From contig NZ_NRQR01000024.1 in NCBI RefSeq assembly GCF_002849595.1, positions 1-64,000 on the forward strand: 64,000 bases of DNA. The letters are read 5' to 3'. This DNA is from Luteimonas rhizosphaerae. GTDB taxonomy: Bacteria > Pseudomonadota > Gammaproteobacteria > Xanthomonadales > Xanthomonadaceae. Position numbers and translations under genes: made by a program. Below the pieces are notes generated by a model, which was not told where the DNA came from, did no database searches, and saw only the letters and a list, made by a program, of their open reading frames with translations. Shown in pieces: positions 30,794 to 39,569 of the stretch (position 1 is its first letter; each line of letters starts with the position of its first letter).

Positions 30794-31303
30794 ATGCGTG
30801 TTCTCTCCGAACGTCCCTGGCGGACCGCCACTGCTACCGTCCTCGCGTTGCTGCTCGCCGCGCCTGTCCTCGCCGTCGCCCAGACGCGCGACGCGACCGA
30901 AACCCGCAACCACGCCTTGGTCCACGACGCGTTCGCCGCCTGGGCGCGGGGCGAGGGCCAGGTGTTCGACCTGCTCGCGCCCGACGTGACCTGGATGATC
31001 AAGGGCTCCGGTCCGTCGGCGCAGACCTACCGCAGCCGCCAGGCGTTTCTCGACGACGCCGTCGCGCCCTTCGCCGCCGAACTCGCGTCGCCGCTGGTGC
31101 CGACGGTGCGCCGCATCTGGAGCGACGGCGACGAGGTGCTGGTGTACTGGGACGGCGCGACGACGCTGCGCGACGGCACGCCCTACCGCAACAGCTACCT
31201 GTGGATCTTCACCCTGCGCGGCGCGCAGGTGGTCGAGGTCACCGCCTTCCTCGATCTGCCGGCCTACGACGCGGTGCTGCAGCGCGCGCAGACGCGGCGC
31301 TAG
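30794..31303 (+). CDS. Exported NTF2/SnoaL-like protein
   Basis: 169 residues: signal peptide cleaved near LAVAQTRD (about residue 30), then an NTF2-like cone fold (NHALVHDAFAAWARGEGQVF, LLAPDVTWMIKG, EVLVYWDG). Such domains act as small-molecule isomerases or binding pockets. GGAG lies 9 bases before the ATG. It is 125 bases after the Atu4866 gene and may be in the same transcript. Confidence 0.78.
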   Translation: MRVLSERPWRTATATVLALLLAAPVLAVAQTRDATETRNHALVHDAFAAWARGEGQVFDLLAPDVTWMIKGSGPSAQTYRSRQAFLDDAVAPFAAELASPLVPTVRRIWSDGDEVLVYWDGATTLRDGTPYRNSYLWIFTLRGAQVVEVTAFLDLPAYDAVLQRAQTRR

Positions 31304-31414
31304 TCGACGCGCGCGGGAGTCCGCGGACGATCGACGGGGCGGTGCATGGGTCACCCGCGCGAACGCTCGCATCGACCGGTCGTCCCTGCAGCGCGGATAC
31401 CGCGCACGACGACA

Positions 31415-31834
31415 TCAGACGTAGGCGATCCACTGCCGCAGCAGTGCCTGCAGCGCATCCGCGCGCGCATCGACATCGGCACGGTCCGCGAATGCCACCC
31501 GCGCGCGGTCCGCGGCGAGCCAGGTCAGCAGGCGTGCCGGATCGGGAATGACGAGTCCACCTTCAGGCAGTGCACGCGCCTTCGCACCGAGATGCAGGAT
31601 CAGTCCGATGCCCGAGGGCGCACGCAGGTGCGTCGTCGCGAAGTACTCGGTCGTGCGCCAGCTCGGCGCGTTCCACTTCACGCCTTCGGCGACCGCCGGA
31701 TCGGCACCCGTCACGACGGCACGCAGGCGTTGCACCGCATCGAGATGCGGATGGACGAGCGTGGCGAGCAGCGCGTCGACGGCGGCCGCGGTGTCGGCCG
31801 GCGTGCGGTGTCGCGAGTGTGCGGCGTTCGCCAT
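31415..31834 (-). CDS. DUF1801 family protein
   Basis: 139 residues with the DUF1801 (YdhG-like) core: LRAVVTGADPAVAEGVKWNAPSW, then GLILHLGAKARALP. The fold is the same as in frataxin-like/YjbR proteins; the biochemical role is unknown. It reads toward the downstream cytochrome b561 gene from the opposite side, and nothing in the sequence links them. Confidence 0.82.
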   Translation of the reverse strand: MANAAHSRHRTPADTAAAVDALLATLVHPHLDAVQRLRAVVTGADPAVAEGVKWNAPSWRTTEYFATTHLRAPSGIGLILHLGAKARALPEGGLVIPDPARLLTWLAADRARVAFADRADVDARADALQALLRQWIAYV

Positions 31835-31867
31835 GACAACGCGCGACGGGGAACGACGCCGCGCGAC

Positions 31868-32476
31868 TCAGGTGCCGCGCGTGTCGGGATGGGTGACGGG
31901 CGTAACCGCATCCGGTGCCTGCGGCCCATCGATGGGCGCTGCGCGCGATGCGCCGCGCGCCATCGCCTCGAACACGCCGTCGCGCCGCACCCAGGCATGG
32001 AACAGAGCCGCCGCCAGATGCGCGAGCACGGTCGCGAACAGCACCAGCGCCAGCCAGCCGTGTGCGGTGCGCAGCACGGTGTAGACGGTCGGGTCGTGCG
32101 GCGCGATCGGCGGTAGCGCGACACCGGACCACAGCACGACCGGATTGCCGGCCGCCGACACCATCGCCCAGCCGATCAGCGGCATCGCGAACAGCAACGC
32201 GTACAGCGCCCAGTGCGAGGCGTGCGCGGCGGCCACCTGCCAGCGCGGCAGGTCGGCCGGCAGCGGCGGCGGCCGATGCAGGCACCGGTTGACAAGGCGC
32301 ACGACCGCCAGCAGCAGGATCGCAATGCCGAGCGGACGGTGCAGGTCCAGCAGCACCGGCCGCAGCGTCATCGACGCGACCATGCCCACGCCGACGAACA
32401 GCATCGTCAGCACCATCACCGACATGCTCCAGTGCAGCAGCCGGGCGAGTCCGTTGAAATGGCGTGGCGCGCTCAT
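31868..32476 (-). CDS. Cytochrome b561-type membrane protein
   Basis: 202 residues, four hydrophobic helices with haem-ligand histidines in RLLHWSMSV (TM1), LLDLHRPLG (TM2), AAHASHWALY (TM3) and RTAHGWLAL (TM4). It should carry electrons from the quinol pool to the periplasm. Its ATG overlaps the stop of the catalase-like gene (ATGA), so it is the probable electron donor or partner of that peroxidase. Confidence 0.9.
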   Translation of the reverse strand: MSAPRHFNGLARLLHWSMSVMVLTMLFVGVGMVASMTLRPVLLDLHRPLGIAILLLAVVRLVNRCLHRPPPLPADLPRWQVAAAHASHWALYALLFAMPLIGWAMVSAAGNPVVLWSGVALPPIAPHDPTVYTVLRTAHGWLALVLFATVLAHLAAALFHAWVRRDGVFEAMARGASRAAPIDGPQAPDAVTPVTHPDTRGT

Positions 32477-33585
32477 GGCGCGCCCTCCGTCACGGGTGTC
32501 TCGCCGGTCGTCGCCGCCTCGCCAGCGCCGGTCGCGATCTCGCGCTCGCGCCGGTCGAACGACGATGCGTAGACCGCCGCGCGTGCGGCGAGGATCGGAT
32601 CGTCCGACACCGCCACGCCGGGCGGCAGCACGGTGGGATCGAAATTCAGATCGCGGCAGGGACCCGTGGCCTGCGGCTCGGCGCGTTCGATGACGACGGT
32701 GCCGATCACGACCTGTTCGCGGTCGTCGGGCCAGGCGGTCGACGGATCGGCGCTGTCGTCGCCCGGTCCGGCGATCGTGGCCACCATGTCCCAGCGCAGC
32801 GGTCCGTTCGCAAGGCGCGTCTGCAGTTCGCGCTGCAGGTAATCGTCGCCGGCGGCCTCGCGCTGCGCGGCGGGCAGTTCGACGAACGGCGCCTGCGGGC
32901 GCATCGACCAGCGCACCAGGCGACTGCCGCCGCCGGCATCGTCGAAGCGGAACGCGTGGATGCCGTTGTACTGCGTGTTGGCGAAGCTGTCCGACCACGG
33001 CGCGGACTTGGCCCACGCGGCGAACTTCGCACTTTCCGGATGGGCCTGGGCGAAGGCGGCCATGCGCGCGGGGTCCGGCTTGCCGGTCGCGGGGTCCGGC
33101 GCGGACGCGAGCGTCTGCGCGTGGAAGGCCTCGATCGAGGCGACGCCGAAGAACGGGAAACTGTTCATCGCCATGCGCCATTCCTGGCCGTCGTCACCGC
33201 GCAGCACCAGCGCCATGCTGCGCACGCGCGCCTGCGCGTCGAGGCCGTAGGGCGACCCGCCACCGATCGACATGCGGCCCAGCAGCGGCGTGCGTCCCGG
33301 CGCCAGCACGCGCGCCTTCGACAGGGCCGCGGCGGCCTCGCTGCCTTCGAAGTGGCCGGCCACGCAGACGCCCTTGGCGTGCGCGCGGCGGAACCCCGGA
33401 TACGGCTGTGGCGACGTGCCTTCGATCGCGTCGGTCATGCGCGCCGGCGTCAGCCGTTGCGGCGTCAGCCAGCCCGCAGTCCAGGCGAAGAGCAGCGCCA
33501 GCGTGGCGACGATCGCGGCGATGGCGAGATAGGCCCCGACGGGGCGGGCGGCCGGCGTGCGCGGCGGCGGATCGACGGAGGGCAT
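32473..33585 (-). CDS. Catalase-family peroxidase (SrpA-like), membrane-anchored
   Basis: 370 residues. An N-terminal hydrophobic helix (about 17-37) anchors or exports it. The catalytic His lies in KGVCVAGHFEGSEAA, and the haem-ligand Tyr is not evident to me. The protein is much shorter than a monofunctional catalase, as usual for the SrpA group. Coupling with the cytochrome b561 gene by a 4-base overlap points to a periplasmic peroxide-reducing pair. The start MPSVDPPP is preferred over an upstream in-frame start. Confidence 0.88.
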   Translation of the reverse strand: MPSVDPPPRTPAARPVGAYLAIAAIVATLALLFAWTAGWLTPQRLTPARMTDAIEGTSPQPYPGFRRAHAKGVCVAGHFEGSEAAAALSKARVLAPGRTPLLGRMSIGGGSPYGLDAQARVRSMALVLRGDDGQEWRMAMNSFPFFGVASIEAFHAQTLASAPDPATGKPDPARMAAFAQAHPESAKFAAWAKSAPWSDSFANTQYNGIHAFRFDDAGGGSRLVRWSMRPQAPFVELPAAQREAAGDDYLQRELQTRLANGPLRWDMVATIAGPGDDSADPSTAWPDDREQVVIGTVVIERAEPQATGPCRDLNFDPTVLPPGVAVSDDPILAARAAVYASSFDRREREIATGAGEAATTGETPVTEGAP

Positions 33586-33694
33586 CGTGGCGTCCCGGAG
33601 GTGGCTGCGGCCGAGCATACGCCTGTCGCGCGGCGAATCGGCCCGCCTGCCGCGGCCCCGGACGCGCGCGCCCCGTTGCCGCGTCCCGAGTGGT

Positions 33695-35710
33695 CTACAG
33701 CGGCCACACCAGCAGCAGCATCGGCATGGCGACCGCGATCACCACGAGCTGCACCGGCAGGCCCAGACGCCAGTAATCGCCGAAGCGGAAGCCGCCCGGG
33801 CCGAGGATCAGGGTGTTGTTCTGGTGCCCGATCGGGGTCAGGAACGCGCACGACGCGCCGACCGCTACGGCCATCAGGAACGGATCCGCGCTGACGCCCA
33901 GCGTGGTCGCCGCACCGACCGCGATCGGGCACATCACCGCCGCGGTCGCCGCGTTGTTCATCAGGTCCGACAGCGTCATCGTCACCACCAGCACCAGCGC
34001 CAGGCCGATGACCGGATGGCCCTGGGCGACGGTGTCGAACAGGAAACGCGCGATCAGGTCCGCGGTGCCGGTCGCCTCCATCGCGCTCGCGACCGGCATC
34101 AAGGCGGCCAGCAGCACCACGACCGGCCAGTCGATCGCGGTGTAGACCTCGCGCGGCGGCACCGTGCGCAACACCATCGACGCGAGCACGCCGAGTGCGA
34201 ACGCGATCGCGGCGGGCACCAGGCCGAACGCGGCGGCCGCGACCGACAGCGCGAGGATCGCCGCGGCGGTGATGGCCTTGCGGCGGTCGGGCATGCGCAG
34301 TTCACGCTCGGCCAGCGGCACGCCGCCGAACTGCGTGGCGAACGCGGCGATCGACGCCTGCGTGCCCTGCAGCAGCAGCAGGTCGCCGGCACGGAACATT
34401 CGAGAACGCAGCCGCGTCGTCGAGCGCTGGCCTTCGCGCGCGATCGCCAGCAGGTTGATGCTGTGCTGGGTGCGCAGCGCCAGGTCGGTCGCCGAGCGGC
34501 CGGCGAGACCGGAGCCCGGCAGCACGGCGATTTCCTGCAGCACGATGTCGCTACGCGGGGTGCGCGCGTCCTCGTCGGTGGCGTCTTCGTCGGCGGCGTC
34601 CGCGTCGTGCTCTTTGTCCTGCGACGGCTCCGCATCGGGGCCGGTCCCGGCCTGCGTGCGCGCTGTCTGGCGCGCAGGCTCGCGGGGCGCCGAGGCGTCG
34701 GCGCGTGCGTTGGCGTCGCGGGGCGCGTCTGTCGCCTGGGCCGCATCCGGCGCCGCGGTCTGCGCGGCCGCATCGTCACGCGCATCGCCGACCTCGCTCC
34801 CGTCTTCGTCGTCGTCGTCGCTGACCGCTTCCTCGAGCGCGAGGCCGAGGCTCGACAGGGCGCCCGCCAGCGCGTCGGCTTCCGCTTCCAGGACCAGGAT
34901 GTCGCCGGCCCGCACCACGCGCGCGAGGTCGGGGGCGTGCACGCGGAACTCGGCCTGGACCATGCCGACGACCTGGGCGTCGTGTTCGTCGAGGATCGCC
35001 TCGATCTCGCGCACGGTCTTGCCGACGGCCTTCGCGCCCTCGGGCACGCGCGCCTCGGTGAGGTAGGCGCCGGTGTCGAAACTCTCCGCGCCCGCGTTCT
35101 TGCGCGCCGGCACCAGCTTCCAGCCGCCGAGCACGATCAGCAGCACGCCCGCGACCGCGACGGCGACACCGACCGGCGCGTAATCGAACATCGTGAACGC
35201 ACCGGCGTCGGTCTGCTGCCGGAAGCCGGACACGATCAGGTTCGGCGGCGTGCCGATCAGCGTGGTCATGCCGCCGAGGATCGACCCGAAGGCCAGCGGC
35301 ATCAGCACCTGGCCCGGCGCGAGTTCCTGCTTGCGCGCGATCTGGATCGCCACCGGCATCAGCAGCGCGAGCGCGCCGACGTTGTTCATGAAGGCCGACA
35401 GCACCGCGGCGAGACCGGTCAGGGCCGCGATCGCCAGCATCGGTCCCGCCTTCGCCGGCAGCACCACGCGGGTCAGCGCATCGACCGCGCCGGACGTCTG
35501 CAGGCCACGGCTGAGCACCAGCACGCAGGCGACGGTGATCACCGCCGGATGGCCGAAGCCCGCGAACGCGCCGCTCGCCGGCACCAGGCCCACCAGCACG
35601 CACAGCAGCAGCGCCGCGCCGGCCACCATGTCGTGGCGCCAGCGTCCCCACAGGAACATGCCGACGGTCGCGGCGAGGATGGCGAGGATCAGGATCTGGT
35701 CGGTCTGCAT
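33695..35710 (-). CDS. SLC13/DASS-type permease with two RCK_C (TrkA_C) domains
   Basis: 671 residues. Transport helices at 5-200 with the SNT-like NNVGALALLMP and TPPNLIVSG, a cytosolic part with two RCK_C domains (about 213-293 and 388-468), then the second helix bundle (MNNAATAAVMCPIA, TPIGHQNNTLI). This is the layout of dicarboxylate/sulfate permeases. Residues 297-387 are an extra linker dominated by Asp, Ala, Glu and Thr, likely disordered. The start MQTDQILILAIL gives the first helix; the frame upstream is not protein-like. Confidence 0.88.
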   Translation of the reverse strand: MQTDQILILAILAATVGMFLWGRWRHDMVAGAALLLCVLVGLVPASGAFAGFGHPAVITVACVLVLSRGLQTSGAVDALTRVVLPAKAGPMLAIAALTGLAAVLSAFMNNVGALALLMPVAIQIARKQELAPGQVLMPLAFGSILGGMTTLIGTPPNLIVSGFRQQTDAGAFTMFDYAPVGVAVAVAGVLLIVLGGWKLVPARKNAGAESFDTGAYLTEARVPEGAKAVGKTVREIEAILDEHDAQVVGMVQAEFRVHAPDLARVVRAGDILVLEAEADALAGALSSLGLALEEAVSDDDDEDGSEVGDARDDAAAQTAAPDAAQATDAPRDANARADASAPREPARQTARTQAGTGPDAEPSQDKEHDADAADEDATDEDARTPRSDIVLQEIAVLPGSGLAGRSATDLALRTQHSINLLAIAREGQRSTTRLRSRMFRAGDLLLLQGTQASIAAFATQFGGVPLAERELRMPDRRKAITAAAILALSVAAAAFGLVPAAIAFALGVLASMVLRTVPPREVYTAIDWPVVVLLAALMPVASAMEATGTADLIARFLFDTVAQGHPVIGLALVLVVTMTLSDLMNNAATAAVMCPIAVGAATTLGVSADPFLMAVAVGASCAFLTPIGHQNNTLILGPGGFRFGDYWRLGLPVQLVVIAVAMPMLLLVWPL

Positions 35711-35966
35711 GGGACGCCGTGCGGGAGAAACGGGGGACAGCCTAGAGCACGCGCGCGTCCGTGGCAGGTGGCGGGCGTCGGATGCGCGCCGCGGGGGATG
35801 TCGACGCCGGCGCATGCGAGGCGCGGACGCCATGTCGGCGCGCTCGTCAGCGCGGAACCGTTCGGCGCTGCGCGAAGTCGGGTGTTTCGGCGCCATCGCA
35901 TGAGACCGTGCGCAGGGCCGGCACCCGCCGCGCGTCGCGACGCAGGCATCGCACCCGCGCCGCGAC

Positions 35967-36356
35967 TCACCGCGGACCGATGGCCTCGCCGTCGGGAATG
36001 TCGTAGTAGTCGCCTTTTTCGGCGGTGTAGATGTGCAATGCGATCCTGCAGCCGGTCGACGTGTCGAGCGCGCCCATCGCGATCGCGATCCAGGCATGTT
36101 TGGTGGTGTCCAGAGGATCGAAGAACAGCGTCGACCCGCAGGTGCCGCAGAAGCCGCGCCGCGCCTTTGCCGACGACGCGTACCAGCGCACATGCGCCGC
36201 ACCCGTCACCGTCAGCGCCGTGCGTGGCACCTCGATATTGTCGAACACATGACCGGTCCACTTGCGGCATTGCACGCAGTGGCAGACCTCGACCGGACCC
36301 GCATCGGCGGTCGACCGGAACGACACCAGACCGCACAGGCAGCGTCCTTCGAGCAT
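35967..36356 (-). CDS. GFA-family (Gfa1/Fae-like) zinc protein, copy 1
   Basis: 129 residues with the paired metal motifs RCLCG, CHCVQCRK and FCGTCGSTL of the glutathione-dependent formaldehyde-activating family. These are zinc-binding beta proteins; the original enzymatic claim is disputed. GAGGTG lies 6 bases before the ATG at 36356, while a GTG 6 codons upstream lacks one. Two further GFA proteins lie at 51.1 and 57.0 kb. Confidence 0.87.
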   Translation of the reverse strand: MLEGRCLCGLVSFRSTADAGPVEVCHCVQCRKWTGHVFDNIEVPRTALTVTGAAHVRWYASSAKARRGFCGTCGSTLFFDPLDTTKHAWIAIAMGALDTSTGCRIALHIYTAEKGDYYDIPDGEAIGPR

Positions 36357-36461
36357 CGCGGGCACCTCGGACACGTCGCGACACGCACGCGATCACGGCC
36401 GCGCGGCATCGCCTGGAGTTGAGGACTGCCGCCGCGGTGCGACGGCAGTCCGGTCACGCCA

Positions 36462-36866
36462 TCAGGGCTGGTAGCACGCGCCCGACGGATCGACCTCGAT
36501 CTGGATCAGCTCGCCGCCGGCACCGCCCCAGACATTGCCACCGGTGAAGATCAGGCAACCCTCGTCGCGGAACAGCACCTGCATCCGCGTTGCGTCGTTG
36601 CCGAAGTAGAACGGGATCCAGCGCTTGCCTGATTCGTATGTGTGGGACCGGTCCGGCGCGCTGTCCATCAGCTCCTGCACGTCCTGCATGCTCATGCCGA
36701 TCTGCAGCTGCGCGAATTTGCTGCCCTCGGCCGGCGTGCCGACGATCTCGCCGGTGAACGAGCCGTCCTGCGACTGCACTTCCCGCGTCTGTCCCTCGTT
36801 CGCCGCCGTCGTCCCGGCCGCCCCCAGTGCCAGCGCCAGTGCGGCGCCGATTGTCCATGCCTGCAT
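36462..36866 (-). CDS. Small exported protein with BamE/OmlA-like fold
   Basis: 134 residues, signal peptide ending near AGTTAANEG (about 22). The mature segment KFAQLQIGMSMQDVQELMDSAPD has the helix-turn that marks SmpA/OmlA/BamE-type domains (IGMsxxqVxxLmG), followed by a beta sheet. It has no lipobox, so it is not BamE itself. A strong GGGGAGGGG precedes the ATG. Function unknown. Confidence 0.65.
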   Translation of the reverse strand: MQAWTIGAALALALGAAGTTAANEGQTREVQSQDGSFTGEIVGTPAEGSKFAQLQIGMSMQDVQELMDSAPDRSHTYESGKRWIPFYFGNDATRMQVLFRDEGCLIFTGGNVWGGAGGELIQIEVDPSGACYQP

Positions 36867-37259
36867 TCCAGTCCCCTCCCCAACGTCGCCGGAATGGCGA
36901 CGGCGGGGCGATGCTAGCAGGCGACCACGGCCCGGGCGATCCGGAAGCGGCGCCCGGCTCCGGCGTTGCGATGCGCGGTCGACGCGCTGGATTGTGTGCC
37001 CGTGGCGGACGACATCGGTCCGAGGATCGCGTCGCGGTCGTGCCGCCGCCGCGGCGACGCGCATCGGATGAGGCACGGCGACGGCGACCGTCGCGCCACA
37101 GGGTGATGCCGGACAGCACGCCGACAGCGACGTTCAACGCCGTGCGCGGCATGTCGACGACGTGAAACGGCGGCGTGCTCAGCTGCAGGTGGCGGTGCCC
37201 TGCGTCGCCCGGCCCAGCGCAAGCGCCAGCACGACAGGACGGACGAGCGCCCCGGGGTG
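36867..37259. other. Gene-poor spacer
   Basis: 393 bases without a convincing gene. On the minus strand one reading frame gives a short hydrophobic run, MPRTALNVAVGVLSGITLW, that may be a gene remnant, but no start with a ribosome site or continuing domain is present. The region also holds the promoter of the BamE-like gene. Confidence 0.35.
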
Positions 37260-37529
37260 TCATCGCGGCAGGGCAAAGGCTTGCGGGCGCGCTGCAGGAT
37301 GCGGCGAGGCCGCGCCCGTCACGCGCGAGACCGCGGCGGTCTCGTGGCGAAGCACCGTCATCAGGAACTCCAGCACGCGCGCGCCGTGTCCGTCGCGGAC
37401 GAGGTCCGCGGCCGTGCTGCCATCGAGCGCGGCGATGGGGTCGTCGTGGTACCAGCGCCGCGCTTCGGAGGCGTCGGTGACCATCGCGGCGGCCGACAGC
37501 ACGCAGCGCTCGACGTCGTGGCCGCTCAC
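37260..37529 (-). CDS. ParS/MbcA-like (DUF2384) antitoxin-type protein
   Basis: 89 residues from a GTG that overlaps the histidine kinase stop (GTGA). Third codon positions are almost wholly G/C, so it is a real gene. ASEARRWYHDDPIAALDGST and ADLVRDGHGARVLEFL fit the Xre/MbcA/ParS toxin-binding domain: A-x-x-W-x-x-x-P, then L-x-G-x-T and G-A-x-x-V. The N-terminal Xre HTH of chromosomal antitoxins is absent, and no RES toxin is adjacent. Coupling to a kinase suggests it was recruited to signalling. Confidence 0.68.
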   Translation of the reverse strand: MSGHDVERCVLSAAAMVTDASEARRWYHDDPIAALDGSTAADLVRDGHGARVLEFLMTVLRHETAAVSRVTGAASPHPAARPQAFALPR

Positions 37530-38884
37530 GCCGCGTGCACCTGGTGCCGCGGAATCGCGACCACGAAGCGGGCACCACCGCCGTCGGCGACCTCCACCGT
37601 GATCGTCCACTGGTGCGCGAGGCAGATCTCGCTGACGATGGCCAGACCGAGCCCCGCGCCGTTCGTCGCGGTGGACGCACGCCAGAACCGCTCGAACAGA
37701 TGCGCGCGGTCGCCGGGTGCGACGCCCGTGCCCTCGTCGGCCACGACGAAGCCGCGAGGCGCGACCTCGAGGGTCACGCGGTTGCCCGTCGGGGTGTGGC
37801 TGATCGCGTTCTCGAGCAGGTTCTTCAGCAGCACGAAGACCGCGCCGCCATCCGCGTCCACCCAGGCGTCGGGTTCCTGCCGTTCGACCTGCAGCCGCAC
37901 GCCGTGCTGCTCGGCCACGCGCGCCATGTAGCCGCCCGCTTCCTGCGCGAGCGCCCACAACGACACGCGCGCGAAGCGGTAGTTGCGATCCTCGCTGACC
38001 TCGGCCAGGTGCAGCAGCTGGTTCACCTGCCGCGCCATCAGCTGGGTGTCGTGCAGCATCGCATCGCGGTCCATGCCCTCGCCGAGCTCGATCTCCGCAC
38101 GCAGCAGCGTGAGCGGCGTCTTCAGTTCGTGCGCGGCCGTCGCCAGGAAATCCTGCTGGACGCGCAGGCCGTGTTCGAGCCGTTGCAGCGCGAGGTTCAA
38201 CGCCTCGATGAGGGGGCGCATCTCCGACGGCATGCCGTCGGTGCGCAACCGCGCCGAGACCGTGCGCGGGTTGATCTGCGCGGCCAGTTCCGACGCCTGC
38301 TGCAGCGGGCCGACGGCGCGCCGGATGGTCAGGTAGATGACGATGGCGAACACGGTCAGGGCGCCCAGCGCCGCGACGATCGCCGATTCGCGGTAGAGGC
38401 CGTGGGCATGTTCGGCGAGGCGCTGCTCCATGCGCTGGCTGCGCGCGACCTGGATGCGGTAGTCCATGTCGCGGCCGGCCACGTGGCGTTCGGCCACCTG
38501 CAGGGCCACCGGCGGGCCGTCGCCGCGGACCTCCACGCGATCGCGACCGGGCGGCATGCGCTCGAGTGCGGCGAGCGCGGGGCCGCGCGGGCTGTGCACG
38601 ACCACGCGGCCCGTCGCATCGGTCACGCGATAGGCGATATCGCGGCGCAGCGCATCGTAGTCGCCCGCGAACCAGGTGCCGCCGAGTGTCTCGCTGTCGA
38701 ACCGGCCGGCGAGGATCTGCTGCTCGATGACCGACAGGTCGTCGTGGTTTTCCTGGCGCACCTCGTAGTCGGTGCCGCGCAGGTGCGCCAGCGCGGCAAA
38801 GATCGCGATCGCCACCGCGCCCGCGGCGAGCATGCCGACCAGCGCCGACAGCAGCAGCCGGCCGACCAGGCTAGGGGGCCACAT
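37526..38884 (-). CDS. Sensor histidine kinase (PhoQ/QseC-like class)
   Basis: 452 residues. TM1 at 9-34, a periplasmic sensor region of about 130 residues, TM2 at 168-188, HAMP, then HisKA with His252 (AAHELKTPL) and an HATPase_c with NLLENAISHTP and DEGTGVAP. It overlaps the response regulator by 14 bases upstream and the DUF2384 gene downstream. The ligand is unknown; the mipA gene at the head of the operon suggests envelope stress or cationic-peptide sensing. Confidence 0.92.
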   Translation of the reverse strand: MWPPSLVGRLLLSALVGMLAAGAVAIAIFAALAHLRGTDYEVRQENHDDLSVIEQQILAGRFDSETLGGTWFAGDYDALRRDIAYRVTDATGRVVVHSPRGPALAALERMPPGRDRVEVRGDGPPVALQVAERHVAGRDMDYRIQVARSQRMEQRLAEHAHGLYRESAIVAALGALTVFAIVIYLTIRRAVGPLQQASELAAQINPRTVSARLRTDGMPSEMRPLIEALNLALQRLEHGLRVQQDFLATAAHELKTPLTLLRAEIELGEGMDRDAMLHDTQLMARQVNQLLHLAEVSEDRNYRFARVSLWALAQEAGGYMARVAEQHGVRLQVERQEPDAWVDADGGAVFVLLKNLLENAISHTPTGNRVTLEVAPRGFVVADEGTGVAPGDRAHLFERFWRASTATNGAGLGLAIVSEICLAHQWTITVEVADGGGARFVVAIPRHQVHAA

Positions 38885-39557
38885 CGCCGACGCCCAGTGA
38901 GAATCCGTGGCCGCGGCTGTTCACCAGGGCCAGCGCGGATCCGATGGCAGCGAGCTTGCGCCGCAGCCGATGCACGGCGACGTCGAGCGCATTCGGCGTC
39001 ACCGCGTCGGTGAGGCCCCAGGCGGCCTGTTCGAGGCTGCTGCGCCGCACCGTGCGTCCTTCCGCCTGCAACAGGCACACCACGATCTGCAGCTCGGTGG
39101 GCGACAGGGTCACCACCTCGTCTCCGCAGCACAGGCAGCCGGCCTGGGGCAGCACGCGCAGGTCGCCGTAGCGCACCTCGTTGGGCTGCAGCGACGGCGC
39201 CCGGCGCAACAGCGCCCGCACGCGCGCCACCAGTTCTTCCATCGCGAACGGCTTGGGAAGATAGTCGTCGGCCCCCGCTTCCAGGCCGTCGACGCGGTCG
39301 CGCAACGCGTCCCGCGCGGTGAGCACCAGGCACGGCGTGGCCCGGCCCGCCGCGCGCAGGCGCCGTACGAGATCGAGGCCGTCGCCGCCGGGCAGGCCGC
39401 GATCGACGAGCAATGCGCCGTACTCGCGTTCGTTGAGCGGTCGCCACGCGGATTCGGCGGTGCCGAACACATCGGAGGGGATACCCGCGGCCAGCAGGCC
39501 GCGCGCGATCAGGCCGGCGATGCGGTCGTGGTCCTCGACGATGGCGACTCGGTTCAT
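38871..39557 (-). CDS. OmpR-family response regulator
   Basis: 228 residues. The receiver has acidic pocket ED at 8-9, phospho-acceptor Asp52 (LLVDRGLPG) and PKPF; the C-terminal winged helix (TPNALDVAVHRLRRKL) is OmpR/PhoB type. It should recognise tandem direct repeats about 11 bp apart; GACTTAC repeats with this spacing occur 45 bases upstream of mipA. It reads in one operon with mipA, the kinase and the DUF2384 protein. Confidence 0.93.
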   Translation of the reverse strand: MNRVAIVEDHDRIAGLIARGLLAAGIPSDVFGTAESAWRPLNEREYGALLVDRGLPGGDGLDLVRRLRAAGRATPCLVLTARDALRDRVDGLEAGADDYLPKPFAMEELVARVRALLRRAPSLQPNEVRYGDLRVLPQAGCLCCGDEVVTLSPTELQIVVCLLQAEGRTVRRSSLEQAAWGLTDAVTPNALDVAVHRLRRKLAAIGSALALVNSRGHGFSLGVGDVAP

Positions 39558-39569
39558 CGCAGGGTCCGG

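Noticed and set aside
33557-36547. A 996-codon open frame opposite the SLC13 permease
   Set aside because: Shadow frame; low-complexity RRRHQ-type composition.
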